Positions 6,358 to 13,813 of a stretch of DNA of 15,865 nt are shown piece by piece (the first letter of the stretch is position 1; every line of letters begins with the position of its first letter). The translations under genes were made by a program, and so were the position numbers. Under the pieces are notes generated by a model, which saw only the letters and a program-made list of their open reading frames with translations, ran no database searches and had not been told where the DNA came from. The stretch comes from an uncultured Lentisphaeria bacterium. Its GTDB lineage: Bacteria; Verrucomicrobiota; Lentisphaeria; Victivallales; UBA1829. The stretch is from NCBI GenBank assembly GCA_905197955.1, contig CAJKAR010000062.1, forward strand, positions 1-15,865, written 5' to 3'.

Positions 6358-7221
6358 ATGAACGCCTTGATTTTCAGAGAACCAACCCCAGGAAAAGAAA
6401 AGAAGCGGAAGGAATTCACATTGATAGAGCTTCTTGTAGTAATTGCCGTCATAGCGATTCTGGCCGGGATGCTTCTTCCGGCATTGGGATCGGCAAGGAA
6501 CAAGGGGGTCGGAGCTTCCTGCCTCTCGCGACTGAAGCAGATCGGGACGGCGGATGCCATGTATGCGGCGGACTTTGATTTCTACGCTCCGATCAAAGTC
6601 TCCATGATCAAGACCGATGGACCGACTTGGTTCGGGAAAGGCATTACAAGCGGGACATTCGACTATACACAGGACGGTTATCTGACCCCCTATATCAAGA
6701 AAGCAGGCCTGGATCAGACGGCACAAAGCCAGATTTCCTCCAACATTTTCTTTTGTCCCGACCCGTGGATCCAGGACTATATGAGCAAAGGCGGATACAA
6801 GGCAGACAGTGCTCCTCCGGGAGGCTACGGAGCCAATAGCAACATCCACGGCTGGGAACTCGGTGGCGGGATGCCGGGAATGGAATCGATGAATCCGCTG
6901 GTTCGCCCGGGAAAACTGAAAAAGCCCTCGTCGATCGTGAGCTACGGCGATGCCGCAGGCAAATCCATGAGTTCCTCCAGCATCTCGGAATCGGATTTCA
7001 AGCCGCTGCATACGATTGACAACTGCAACACCCACTTCCGACATGGGAAAATAGCAAATATCGCCTGGGCGGACGGACACGCAAGCACAGAACGTCCGGG
7101 CTTCATCGGCTGCGGCGACGGAGACGCGAGAGTTGCTCACCATGCCGGCGGCCTCGGAATCAATTCCGATGATGACCGTCTTTACGATCCGGACTCCACC
7201 TTCACCACCATCAATCCCTGA
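6358..7221 (+). CDS. Prepilin-type pseudopilin-like protein with H-X9-DG motif
   Basis: A 287-residue protein with a type IV/type II prepilin N-terminus: a basic leader (KEKKRKE), then FTLIELLVVIAVIAILAGML starting at Phe20 with the conserved Glu at +5 (Glu24). Residue -1 is Glu19 instead of the usual Gly; I recall this as common in Lentisphaerota. The C-terminal half carries the H-X9-DG motif in RHGKIANIAWADGH, typical of the DUF1559/SBP_bac_10-like group, which is greatly expanded in PVC bacteria and mostly of unknown function. It should sit in the inner membrane with a periplasmic globular domain, after cleavage by a prepilin peptidase not encoded here. AAAGGAG lies rather far (about 13 nt) upstream of the ATG. 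It is transcribed from a strong promoter inside an operator cluster shared with the ExbB/DUF2149 operon. Confidence 0.88.
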   Translation: MNALIFREPTPGKEKKRKEFTLIELLVVIAVIAILAGMLLPALGSARNKGVGASCLSRLKQIGTADAMYAADFDFYAPIKVSMIKTDGPTWFGKGITSGTFDYTQDGYLTPYIKKAGLDQTAQSQISSNIFFCPDPWIQDYMSKGGYKADSAPPGGYGANSNIHGWELGGGMPGMESMNPLVRPGKLKKPSSIVSYGDAAGKSMSSSSISESDFKPLHTIDNCNTHFRHGKIANIAWADGHASTERPGFIGCGDGDARVAHHAGGLGINSDDDRLYDPDSTFTTINP

Positions 7222-7240
7222 CCACAGGAGAATCCTCTTT

Positions 7241-7693
7241 ATGAAATGGAAACTGATCATCCCGACCCTTCTTGCCTGCGGCGGAATCGCACTCTGGCTC
7301 AATGCCGGCAACAACGGAGAAGACTCCTATACCACACGGGAAATACCCGTTGCCGGACCACAGCAGAAGGAAGTCCTTCAGCTGACCCGTGAACTTGTCA
7401 ATCTCTACAACGAACAGGGTACATCTTCTCTGGAGCGGATCTTTGTACACAGCAGAAACAAACGGCTCATGATGAAAACAGAAACAGGCAGCGATCCAGT
7501 GGAAAGCAGTCTTGCCGTCCTGAAGAAAAACGGTTCCAGACTGACATTGCAGGATCCGGAAGTCAAATGTCTCAGCAATGCCGGACATAAATTCATTGTC
7601 AGCTGCAAACTGAAACAGAATGGCTCCTCCATCCTGATTTACATGCAGAAAACAAGCAGAGGATACGGACTTTCGGAAATTAAAGAACTCTGA
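7241..7693 (+). CDS. Small membrane-anchored or exported protein, unknown function
   Basis: A 150-residue protein I do not recognise. The N-terminus MKWKLIIPTLLACGGIALWL is a signal anchor or signal peptide; LLAC at 10-13 resembles a lipobox, but it would make an unusually short signal. The rest is soluble and mixed in charge, with a helix around QQKEVLQLTRELVNLYNEQG and two Cys (in VKCLS and VSCKL) that could form a periplasmic disulfide. The start at 7241 is chosen for CAGGAG 10 nt upstream and because it opens the signal sequence; the frame continues upstream into the pseudopilin gene but without support. It lies 19 nt after that gene and is almost surely co-transcribed, so probably it works in the same envelope process. 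Confidence 0.75.
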   Translation: MKWKLIIPTLLACGGIALWLNAGNNGEDSYTTREIPVAGPQQKEVLQLTRELVNLYNEQGTSSLERIFVHSRNKRLMMKTETGSDPVESSLAVLKKNGSRLTLQDPEVKCLSNAGHKFIVSCKLKQNGSSILIYMQKTSRGYGLSEIKEL

Positions 7694-7744
7694 TCCCGCC
7701 GTCCTCCCCTGCCTCCGAAATCTGCAGTGGCAGAAAAAACCTCC

Positions 7745-7796
7745 CCCCGTTTTCATTTTTCCGGAACCTTCTTCCCCGAACAGAATGAAAACGGGG
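7745..7796 (+). terminator. Long hairpin after the pseudopilin operon
   Basis: CCCCGTTTTCATT (7745-7757) and AATGAAAACGGGG (7784-7796) form a perfect 13-bp stem with a 26-nt loop. No T run follows, so it is not a textbook intrinsic terminator. It may mark or protect the 3' end of the operon, 52 nt after the last stop codon. Confidence 0.5.
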
Positions 7797-7881
7797 ATAT
7801 TTCCACCTTATGTTCCAGATAAGAAATACACAAAAGAGTGACTCTGCCGGAACTTTCCGATGTTTTCAGAAAAAAATCCTG

Positions 7882-7909
7882 TTGCAATTTGTATGAGGCG
7901 ATGTATATT
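7882..7909 (+). promoter_or_regulatory. Promoter of the cdaA operon
   Basis: TTGCAA (7882-7887) and TATATT (7904-7909) are separated by 16 nt and give a start near 7916, 19 nt before the cdaA ATG. Confidence 0.7.
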
Positions 7910-7934
7910 CTTCTGCATCAAATGGAGCGCTTAA

Positions 7935-8759
7935 ATGTCATCGCCGATTCTGGAGAACATTTTACATATTTATAATACCGTGAGGCCATATCTGGACTTC
8001 GGGGTCATTGCGATCCTGATTTACTGTGTGCTCTATTTTCTGCGGGGGACCCGCGGCGCAAGCGTCTTTGCCGGATGCGTCATCGCGCTGATCTTTCTTA
8101 CAATTCTGACCAATACGCTGAAACTGGAAGTTCTGAGCTGGCTTCTGGAATATTTCTGGACGATCGCTTCAATCGCCCTTGTCGTGATTTTCCAGCCGGA
8201 GCTGAGACGCGCATTCGCCCAGCTGGGAAGCACCTACTTTCCAAACCATGCCGATGTGCAGAAAAAAACGATCAAGGAAACCGTTTCCGCCGTTGCGCAG
8301 ATGGCAAAAAGCAAAACAGGAGCGTTGATCGTCTTCGAGCGTCAGATCGGACTGGCAAGCATCAAAAACAGTGCAGTCAGTCTGGAGGCGAAAGTCAATT
8401 CGCTTCTTCTTCAATCCCTGTTTTACCCGAACTCCCCGCTGCACGACGGAGCACTCATCATCCGGGGAGACACCATCGAAGCGGCGCATGCAATTCTGCC
8501 CCTGACCCAGCAGCCGGAATTTGCCCACATGAGCATCGGGACCAGACATCGTGCGGCGATCGGAGTTACGGAGGAAACCGACGCGGTTGTCGTGATTGTC
8601 TCGGAGGAGACCGGCACGATCAGCGTCGCCATGCGCGGCGAACTGAAACGGCACCTGACTCACGAACAGCTTTCCGAAATTCTGATCCATGCACTCATCG
8701 ACAAACAGGGCCGCAAAAAAAACGATGTCCTGGATATGGAGATAGCCAATGCCGATTGA
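7935..8759 (+). CDS. cdaA: Diadenylate cyclase CdaA (c-di-AMP synthase)
   Basis: Makes cyclic di-AMP from two ATP. The 274-residue protein has the CdaA layout: three N-terminal helices (about 22-38, 43-62, 65-85), a linker, then the DAC domain (about 105-245). The catalytic motifs are intact: Asp171-Gly-Ala in PLHDGALII, and Arg204-His-Arg in GTRHRAAIG. The start is supported by GGAG 7 nt upstream. It heads an operon with cdaR (11-nt overlap), the usual regulator partner. In Firmicutes glmM is third; here a lipoprotein and a PPIase follow. A C-terminal extension (KQGRKKNDVL...) is short. c-di-AMP usually controls potassium, osmolyte and cell-wall balance. Confidence 0.96.
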   Translation: MSSPILENILHIYNTVRPYLDFGVIAILIYCVLYFLRGTRGASVFAGCVIALIFLTILTNTLKLEVLSWLLEYFWTIASIALVVIFQPELRRAFAQLGSTYFPNHADVQKKTIKETVSAVAQMAKSKTGALIVFERQIGLASIKNSAVSLEAKVNSLLLQSLFYPNSPLHDGALIIRGDTIEAAHAILPLTQQPEFAHMSIGTRHRAAIGVTEETDAVVVIVSEETGTISVAMRGELKRHLTHEQLSEILIHALIDKQGRKKNDVLDMEIANAD

Positions 8760-9750
8760 CCGAAAACGTATCTGGAAAAAAGTTCCCGGAATCATCCGTC
8801 ATGATTTTGTACGGAAATTTCTGTCGGTTCTTCTTGCCCTGATCGTCTACATCGCGGTCTCCGACAAAATGGGAGTGGAGCGGGACATCCAGAACGTGGT
8901 TGTCAAGATTCCGGGCTCCCTGGTTCTCAAACACGGTCCAGAACCGCTGACTCTGATTAAAATCGACGGGAAAACGCCGCATGTCAAGATCCGCATCCGT
9001 GGATCGGAGCGTCTGCTCAAAAATCTTTCCGACAATGATTTCTCCATTGACAATCCCGTTTTCAAACCGGATTCCTATACACCGGGGGAACCGTACCAGC
9101 TGCTTTTAACGCCGAAAGATGTCAAAGGACCGGCTGGAGTGCAGATTCTCTCAGTGGATCCGGCCGTTGTTCCGGTCGATTTTGATATTCTCCTCACAAA
9201 AATGGTGGAAGTGAAAGCGATTTTCGATACCAAAAAACCTCTGCCGACAGGCTATGTGGTCAGCAAAGCGACCGTCTCTCCGCCGGAAGTCCGCGTCACG
9301 GGTCCGAAGCTGGTGCTCGACAAGCTGGAATTTCTTCAGACAAAGCAGATTCCGCTGGGAAACATCACCCAGTCCTTTGATTACAATGCGGAAATACCGC
9401 TCTCCACGCCGACTCTGAAAGTCAGTCCGGCCAGCGTTTTCGTCCAGATCGACATCATGAAGAACATCAGCACAAAAACCTTCTCCTTTCTGCCATTGCG
9501 CGTACTGGATGACAACACAAGGAACTCCTACGAGTTTCTGACGGGTTCCCGGGTGGAGGTCACTGTCACGGGGTTGAAAAATCTGGTGGATGCGCTCCGG
9601 CAGGAGGATGTCAAACCCTATGTCGATATTTCAACGCTGAATCAGCCCGGCATTTACAATGTTGATGTCGGCTGCTGGATCACAGCCAATGCGCTGGATG
9701 TCAAATCCATCGTCCCCTCCACGGTTAAAATAAAGATACTGAAAAAATGA
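8749..9750 (+). CDS. cdaR: YbbR-domain protein, CdaA regulator (CdaR-like)
   Basis: A 333-residue membrane-anchored protein: a basic N-terminus, one helix (about 22-40, KFLSVLLALIVYIAVSD), then extracytoplasmic YbbR repeats. I see three: about 45-140, 143-227 (VEVKAIFDTKKPLPTGYVV...PPEVRVTGP) and 233-333. YbbR/CdaR proteins bind CdaA and modulate its activity from outside the membrane. The gene starts inside the cdaA 3' end with GGAG 8 nt upstream of the ATG, so translation is coupled. The stop overlaps the next start as ATGA. Confidence 0.92.
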   Translation: MPIDRKRIWKKVPGIIRHDFVRKFLSVLLALIVYIAVSDKMGVERDIQNVVVKIPGSLVLKHGPEPLTLIKIDGKTPHVKIRIRGSERLLKNLSDNDFSIDNPVFKPDSYTPGEPYQLLLTPKDVKGPAGVQILSVDPAVVPVDFDILLTKMVEVKAIFDTKKPLPTGYVVSKATVSPPEVRVTGPKLVLDKLEFLQTKQIPLGNITQSFDYNAEIPLSTPTLKVSPASVFVQIDIMKNISTKTFSFLPLRVLDDNTRNSYEFLTGSRVEVTVTGLKNLVDALRQEDVKPYVDISTLNQPGIYNVDVGCWITANALDVKSIVPSTVKIKILKK

Positions 9751-10397
9751 TGAAACAACTGCTTTTTCCGACAATCGCGATTTTTTCCGCCATTTTCTTC
9801 TGCGGATGCGGCAAACCGGCCCCGGAACCGCCGCGCGTCCGGACCGAACTGGTGCTGGAAATCTTCGACAGTCTCCAGCGCAAGGACCACAAGAATGCCC
9901 TTGCCAAAATTGAACGCCTGAAAGAGCTTGACCCGACCAATGTCTTTCTTTCCGAATTCGAACATATTGAACGAGCCAACATCCGGATCCAGGAAGCGGA
10001 GGAAGCACTCCTCCGCAACGACCGGAAACGTGCGGAGCTGGCAATTCAGGACGCCATCCGGGTGATCGGTCCGCTGCAGCCGCTCGTTTCCGCGGCAAAT
10101 GAGATTACCCAGCTTGCCGAACTGGAAATACTGGCGGAAAAAATCGCAAATCCGACCACCTCGGCTGCACTGGAACAATCGCTGGCGGAGTTCAACAGGA
10201 AAATCGGCAAGTTCCAGACGAATGCAAAGTTCCGGGAATTCGCACAAAAGCGCATTCCCGTTGTCAAACAACTGAAGGAAAGAGAAGATCAAATCACCCT
10301 GAACGATCTGACTCTCGACATGCATCTTTATGGAAAAAGAGGGAAATCCCTCTGGAATACGATGGAATCTCAAAAGAAAATCGAACAAAAACAATAA
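9747..10397 (+). CDS. Predicted lipoprotein, alpha-helical, in the c-di-AMP operon
   Basis: A 216-residue protein with a lipoprotein signal: MMKQ, a hydrophobic stretch, then FCGC with Cys21 the likely lipidated residue. The mature part is almost all amphipathic helix rich in Glu, Lys and Ala (for example LEIFDSLQRKDHKNALAKIERL), resembling TPR-like or coiled-coil repeats, and ends KKIEQKQ. I recognise no family. The ATGA overlap with cdaR and the lack of a good ribosome site imply translational coupling. Being tied to cdaA-cdaR, it may work at the envelope with CdaR or the following PPIase. In place of glmM this is unusual compared with Firmicutes operons. Confidence 0.72.
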   Translation: MMKQLLFPTIAIFSAIFFCGCGKPAPEPPRVRTELVLEIFDSLQRKDHKNALAKIERLKELDPTNVFLSEFEHIERANIRIQEAEEALLRNDRKRAELAIQDAIRVIGPLQPLVSAANEITQLAELEILAEKIANPTTSAALEQSLAEFNRKIGKFQTNAKFREFAQKRIPVVKQLKEREDQITLNDLTLDMHLYGKRGKSLWNTMESQKKIEQKQ

Positions 10398-10449
10398 CTC
10401 GATGTCTTTTGGATACGTATGCAGCATATTCATCAACAATCAATAACCG

Positions 10450-10467
10450 CCGGAAAAATGCCGGCAA
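10450..10467 (+). repeat. Short hairpin in the leader of the PPIase gene
   Basis: GCCGG and CCGGC flank a 7-nt A-rich loop, about 18 nt before the PPIase start codon and just upstream of its AGGAAAGG. It may shape translation of that gene; the evidence is only the sequence symmetry. Confidence 0.3.
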
Positions 10468-10484
10468 ACAGGAAAGGTTCAAGT

Positions 10485-11618
10485 ATGAACATTGTCAAAA
10501 AGCTCATTATTGCAGCGGCAATCCCCGCATTTGCGGTCGCTGCTGTCGCACAGGCACCCGCACAGAAGGCCCCTGCGGCTAAACCTGCTCCCGCAAAAAA
10601 CGAGGCGGCTAAACCTGCTCCCGCAAAAAACGAGGCGGCTAAACCTGCTCCGCCGAAGACGCTGGACCAGATTCTTTCCTTCCTGCCGGAAGTTCTTGCA
10701 GAAGGCAAAGGGGTGAAAATCACAAAGCAGACTTTCATCAAAGAGCTTTCCACGCAGATTCCCGCAAGTGCGCTTGCTCAGGTTCCCGCAGATCAGCTCA
10801 AACCGATCGTCAAGCAGATGGTCAACGGCATGATTGACCGCGAACTGGTTTTCAGCATTGCGCAGAAAAACGGTTACAAGCCTTCCGCTCAGCTCGTCAA
10901 AAACGAGTTTGACAGCATGGTCAAACAGCTTCCTCAGGATAAGCTCCAGATGCTGGAAAGTCAGCTGAAACTTCAGAAAAAGACGATTGATTCCTACAAG
11001 AACGAAATCGCCAATGATCCCATGGCCCAGAAAGGAGCCGCATTCTCCAAATATCTGAAGGAAAAGATTGAGCCGCAGTGCAATATCTCCGATGCGGACA
11101 TTGAGAAATTCTATCGTGAAAACCAGAAGAATTTCCAGGTGCCGGAAGAGATCACCGCCTCTCATATCCTGATTCGTCCCCAGGTTCCGGCCGGCAAGGA
11201 GAAAGATGCCGCCGCAGTCGCCAAGGCCGATGCAGAAGCGCTCGCCAAAATCAAAGCCATTCAGGCGAAGCTGAAACAGGGTGCCGATTTCGGAGCTCTC
11301 GCGGAAAAGGAATCCGCCTGCCCCTCCGGCAAATCCGCCAAGGGATCGCTCGGAAAATTCAAACGCGGCATGATGGTTCCGGAATTCGACAAGGCGGCTT
11401 TCGCCCTCAAGAAAGGGGAAATGTCTGACATCGTCAAGACCCAGTTCGGCTATCACATCATCAAGCTGACCGACAGAACCGCCGCCGGATATGAACCGCT
11501 GGCCAAGGTCAAAGGCGACATCAAGAACTATCTGAAAGCCAAAAAGACCGAAGAAATCCTCAAGGCTCAGATCGAAAAGACCCGTAAAGAACTTGGCATC
11601 AAGATCAACAATTTCTGA
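10485..11618 (+). CDS. Periplasmic parvulin-type peptidyl-prolyl isomerase (PpiC/SurA-like)
   Basis: A 377-residue exported foldase. The signal peptide is MNIVKKLIIAAAIPAFAVAAVAQA, then a Pro/Ala/Lys linker made of tandem AAKPAPAKNE units, an N-terminal chaperone-like helical region (about 60-215) and one parvulin domain (about 222-332). The last has the family features EITASHILIR, SACPSGKSAKGSLGKFKRGMMVPEFDKAAF and TQFGYHIIKLTD. It should help fold outer-membrane or periplasmic proteins. The start at 10485 is chosen for AGGAAAGG 7 nt upstream and a proper signal peptide; an in-frame ATG at 10419 would add 22 residues before it. It is the last gene of the cdaA operon (87-nt gap). Its last 18 codons and terminator are duplicated just downstream. 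Confidence 0.9.
   Translation: MNIVKKLIIAAAIPAFAVAAVAQAPAQKAPAAKPAPAKNEAAKPAPAKNEAAKPAPPKTLDQILSFLPEVLAEGKGVKITKQTFIKELSTQIPASALAQVPADQLKPIVKQMVNGMIDRELVFSIAQKNGYKPSAQLVKNEFDSMVKQLPQDKLQMLESQLKLQKKTIDSYKNEIANDPMAQKGAAFSKYLKEKIEPQCNISDADIEKFYRENQKNFQVPEEITASHILIRPQVPAGKEKDAAAVAKADAEALAKIKAIQAKLKQGADFGALAEKESACPSGKSAKGSLGKFKRGMMVPEFDKAAFALKKGEMSDIVKTQFGYHIIKLTDRTAAGYEPLAKVKGDIKNYLKAKKTEEILKAQIEKTRKELGIKINNF
10575..10650 (+). repeat. Tandem 30-bp repeat inside the PPIase gene
   Basis: Two exact 30-bp copies (10575-10604 and 10605-10634) and a 16-bp partial third encode AAKPAPAKNE twice plus AAKPAP. The identity at the DNA level points to recent slippage; the copy number may vary between strains and change linker length. 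Confidence 0.9.
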
Positions 11619-11643
11619 TCGGGCAGTCTCCAGAAACAAAAAA

Positions 11644-11669
11644 GCCGGGTAAAAATCCCGGCTTTTTTT
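11644..11669. terminator. Terminator copy 1 after the PPIase gene
   Basis: GCCGGG, a 7-nt loop and CCCGGC are followed by seven T. An A run before the stem makes it work on the - strand too. Confidence 0.92.
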
Positions 11670-11707
11670 ATGCTCCGAATTTCTCAGGATCGTATGGCAG
11701 TCACTCG

Positions 11708-11763
11708 AAGGCTCAGATCGAAAAGACCCGCAAAGAACTTGGCATCAAGATCAACAATTTCTG
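11708..11763 (+). pseudogene. Duplicated 3' fragment of the PPIase gene
   Basis: An open stretch encoding AQIEKTRKELGIKINNF and a stop, identical in protein to the end of the PPIase gene, but without a start or ribosome site. It is a by-product of the tandem duplication. Confidence 0.8.
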
Positions 11764-11789
11764 ATCGGGCGATCTCCAGAAACAAAAAA

Positions 11790-11814
11790 GCCGGGTAAAA
11801 ATCCCGGCTTTTTT
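11790..11814. terminator. Terminator copy 2, shared with nagA
   Basis: The same GCCGGG/CCCGGC stem followed by six T on the + strand and preceded by six A, so it reads as a terminator in both directions. It lies 31 nt past the nagA stop codon. Confidence 0.9.
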
Positions 11815-11845
11815 ATGCCCCGAATTTCTCAGGATCGTATGGCAG

Positions 11846-13006
11846 TCACTCAGCGGAGAAGCGCTCCTCACCGTTGACAAAGACCTGTTCCACTTCAAAA
11901 TCTCCGGACATCACCACGAGGTCGGCGGCATATCCCGGCTGAATTCTTCCGATGCCGGTCAATCCGAGCGACTGCGCCTGATTCCAGGAGGTTGTCTTAA
12001 TGAGTTCCTTCAGGGGATAGCCGGTTACTTCATAGACGTTCCGCAGCGCGACATTCATGCTCAGAGCGCTTCCGGCAAGAGCATCCGGATTGTTCTTCAG
12101 GCGAACGGCGCCGTTTTTCAGAATGGTCGGCAGGCCGGCAAGTTCGTATTCGCCGTCGGGCATTCCGGAAGCAGAGACGGAATCGGTCACCAGCATGATC
12201 TTATCCATGTTCTTGATGGAGAAGACCAGGTTAATCATATCGGGACAGAGATGCAGGCAGTCGCAGATCATCTCCACATAGACATCTTCATGCAGGAGCC
12301 CCGCGCCGACCAGCCCGATCTCCCGATGCTTCAGCGGAGTCATCTGATTGCAAAAATGGGTCAGATTCCGCAATCCGTGTTCATAAGCGGCCTTGAACTG
12401 CGCATAGGTTGCCGCGCTGTGGACGCAGGAAGGGGTAACGCCAAGTTCCAGAAGATCCGCAGTAAACTCGACGGCTCCGGGAAGCTCCACGGCAAAGGAT
12501 ACTTTCAGAACGGGGAAAATTTTATTCAGGCGTTTGACCTCATTGATATCGGGCCGTCTGAGAAATGCGGGATTCTGTGCGCCAAGGCAATTCTTGTTGA
12601 TGAACACACCTTCGAGATGGACTCCCGGGAGTTTACATCCCCGATTACAGTTTTTAACATAATCGGCGGCGGAGCGCAAGGCGGCGGCAAGCACCTCTTC
12701 GCTCTGGGTGGAGGTACTCGGAAGAAGAGTTGTGACGCCTTCTTTCAATTTACCTTCGGCGATTGTTTTTATGGCGGCGGCGGTTCCGTAGCAGAAATCC
12801 TGTCCGCCACGTCCGTGGGCATGGATGTCGGCGAACCCCGGAACGAGCATGTCGCCCTGGACCATAACGGTGCGGTCCACCTGCTCCGGCAGTTTATCCC
12901 CGCATGCATAGACATGCCGGATGATTCCATCCTCCACGAGTACGGAAGCGCCTTCCAGTTCCACATCGGGAGAAATCAAATATGCGTCTTTGAACAGAGT
13001 CCTCAT
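11846..13006 (-). CDS. nagA: N-acetylglucosamine-6-phosphate deacetylase (NagA family)
   Basis: Removes acetate from GlcNAc-6-phosphate in amino-sugar use and cell-wall recycling. The 386-residue product is of normal length and keeps the amidohydrolase sites: His62-Ala-His64 in ADIHAHG, metal ligand Glu132 in HLEG, His196 in VHSAAT, His217 in LTHFCNQM, and catalytic Asp275 in VTDS. It is divergent: the usual HLEGP reads HLEGV, the GAH/GTH that follows reads GAQN, and the DGxH segment reads CDCLHL. It may act on a related substrate. AAAGGATG lies 6 nt before the ATG. It follows the IclR-type regulator by 61 nt with no terminator between, so the two are probably one operon. Its last two codons lie in the duplicated segment. 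Confidence 0.88.
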   Translation of the reverse strand: MRTLFKDAYLISPDVELEGASVLVEDGIIRHVYACGDKLPEQVDRTVMVQGDMLVPGFADIHAHGRGGQDFCYGTAAAIKTIAEGKLKEGVTTLLPSTSTQSEEVLAAALRSAADYVKNCNRGCKLPGVHLEGVFINKNCLGAQNPAFLRRPDINEVKRLNKIFPVLKVSFAVELPGAVEFTADLLELGVTPSCVHSAATYAQFKAAYEHGLRNLTHFCNQMTPLKHREIGLVGAGLLHEDVYVEMICDCLHLCPDMINLVFSIKNMDKIMLVTDSVSASGMPDGEYELAGLPTILKNGAVRLKNNPDALAGSALSMNVALRNVYEVTGYPLKELIKTTSWNQAQSLGLTGIGRIQPGYAADLVVMSGDFEVEQVFVNGEERFSAE

Positions 13007-13067
13007 GATTCATCCTTTCTCTTTCATGAATGCTTCAGAGGACAATTTACCGGATCATTTGAAAATT

Positions 13068-13808
13068 TCAACTTTTTGTCAAAATTTTACGCATTTCAGC
13101 GGCAAGCGAAGAACATTTCAGGAAGAGTTTTGCGTGATCGGGACGGGAATCGGCTCCGATCAGGAAAGAAAGTCCGTAGACCTGCGAACCTCCAACAAGA
13201 GGGAAACAAATGTTCCAGTGCCGGTGTTCATCCTCCCATACTGCATAGTTGTCCTTTTCGAACTCCTCGATTCTCTGGAGAATGGATGCTTCGCGGCATT
13301 TCCGTTCCTCTTCCGGCATGCTGCTCCGCTCCAGTTCGCCCTGCAACACGGAACGGGCCTTCCCGCTCCCGTATTTCACACAGAGGATCACAAGGGCAAT
13401 ATTGGATCCGAAAAGTTTCTGTTCCGGCATCGGAAGAAACGAGGTCAACACCGAACGCTCGCGATAGGAGTGGTAAAGATACACCAGACGATCATTGAAC
13501 ATTCCGGCAAGTGCACCGGAAATCCCCATCGAAGCAAGCTCGGAACGCAGTAGCAGAATCGCATTCTGCGGAAAAAAATTGTGACACAGACTCGACTGTC
13601 CAAGATAGATCATTCCGAGTCCGGGTTCAAACATCCGATAGGAAACTTTATGAACATATCCTGCTTCCGTCAAATCGGAGAGCAGACGGCTAGCTGCCGG
13701 TGGAGTAATCCCCGTTTTTGCACAGATCTCCTTCAGTGTCAACGGATTCTCCGCATTGACAAGCGTTTCGAAAATCTTCAGTGTTTTATTCAGAATCAAA
13801 GTTTTCAT
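13068..13808 (-). CDS. IclR-family transcriptional regulator
   Basis: A 246-residue regulator with an N-terminal winged helix-turn-helix (about 5-65; recognition region LKEICAKTGITPPAASRLLSDL) and a GAF-like effector domain (about 75-240). It probably senses a sugar or sugar derivative and controls nagA behind it and the divergent oxidoreductase gene. There is no Shine-Dalgarno before the ATG at 13808. Instead a -10 hexamer ends 5 nt upstream, placing the transcription start on the A of the ATG, so the mRNA looks leaderless. An inverted repeat within the promoter spacer may be its own operator. Family is clear; ligand is not. Confidence 0.88.
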   Translation of the reverse strand: MKTLILNKTLKIFETLVNAENPLTLKEICAKTGITPPAASRLLSDLTEAGYVHKVSYRMFEPGLGMIYLGQSSLCHNFFPQNAILLLRSELASMGISGALAGMFNDRLVYLYHSYRERSVLTSFLPMPEQKLFGSNIALVILCVKYGSGKARSVLQGELERSSMPEEERKCREASILQRIEEFEKDNYAVWEDEHRHWNICFPLVGGSQVYGLSFLIGADSRPDHAKLFLKCSSLAAEMRKILTKS

Positions 13809-13813
13809 GCAGT

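Larger units (their letters stand above)
11562..11851. repeat. 145-bp tandem duplication of the ppiC/nagA convergent 3' ends
   Basis: Bases 11562-11706 recur at 11708-11851 with only a few changes: CGT/CGC, AG/GA after the stop codon, one T fewer in the terminator and CTCC/CCCC. Each copy holds the last 18 codons and stop of the PPIase, a terminator and the stop region of nagA (TCACTC). The second copy is not translated from any start and encodes exactly the same peptide tail. Confidence 0.93.

Noticed and set aside
6331..7314. A 327-codon open frame opposite the pseudopilin gene
   Set aside because: The + strand has the promoter, prepilin helix and H-X9-DG motif; the antisense product has no domain.
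10575..10650. Tandem repeats considered as a CRISPR array
   Set aside because: The 30-bp units are back to back with no spacers and lie in frame within a coding linker.
10479..11639. A 386-codon open frame opposite the PPIase gene
   Set aside because: It is the antisense of a protein with a signal peptide, linker and parvulin domain; the repeated Phe/Leu-rich product is an artefact.
11562..11851. Duplicated segment considered as an insertion sequence or attachment site
   Set aside because: No transposase, terminal inverted repeats or target duplication; it is a simple head-to-tail copy of local sequence.
12251..13498. A 415-codon open frame on the + strand across nagA and iclR
   Set aside because: It runs antisense through two clear genes and their gap, and its protein resembles nothing; it follows from codon bias on the other strand.
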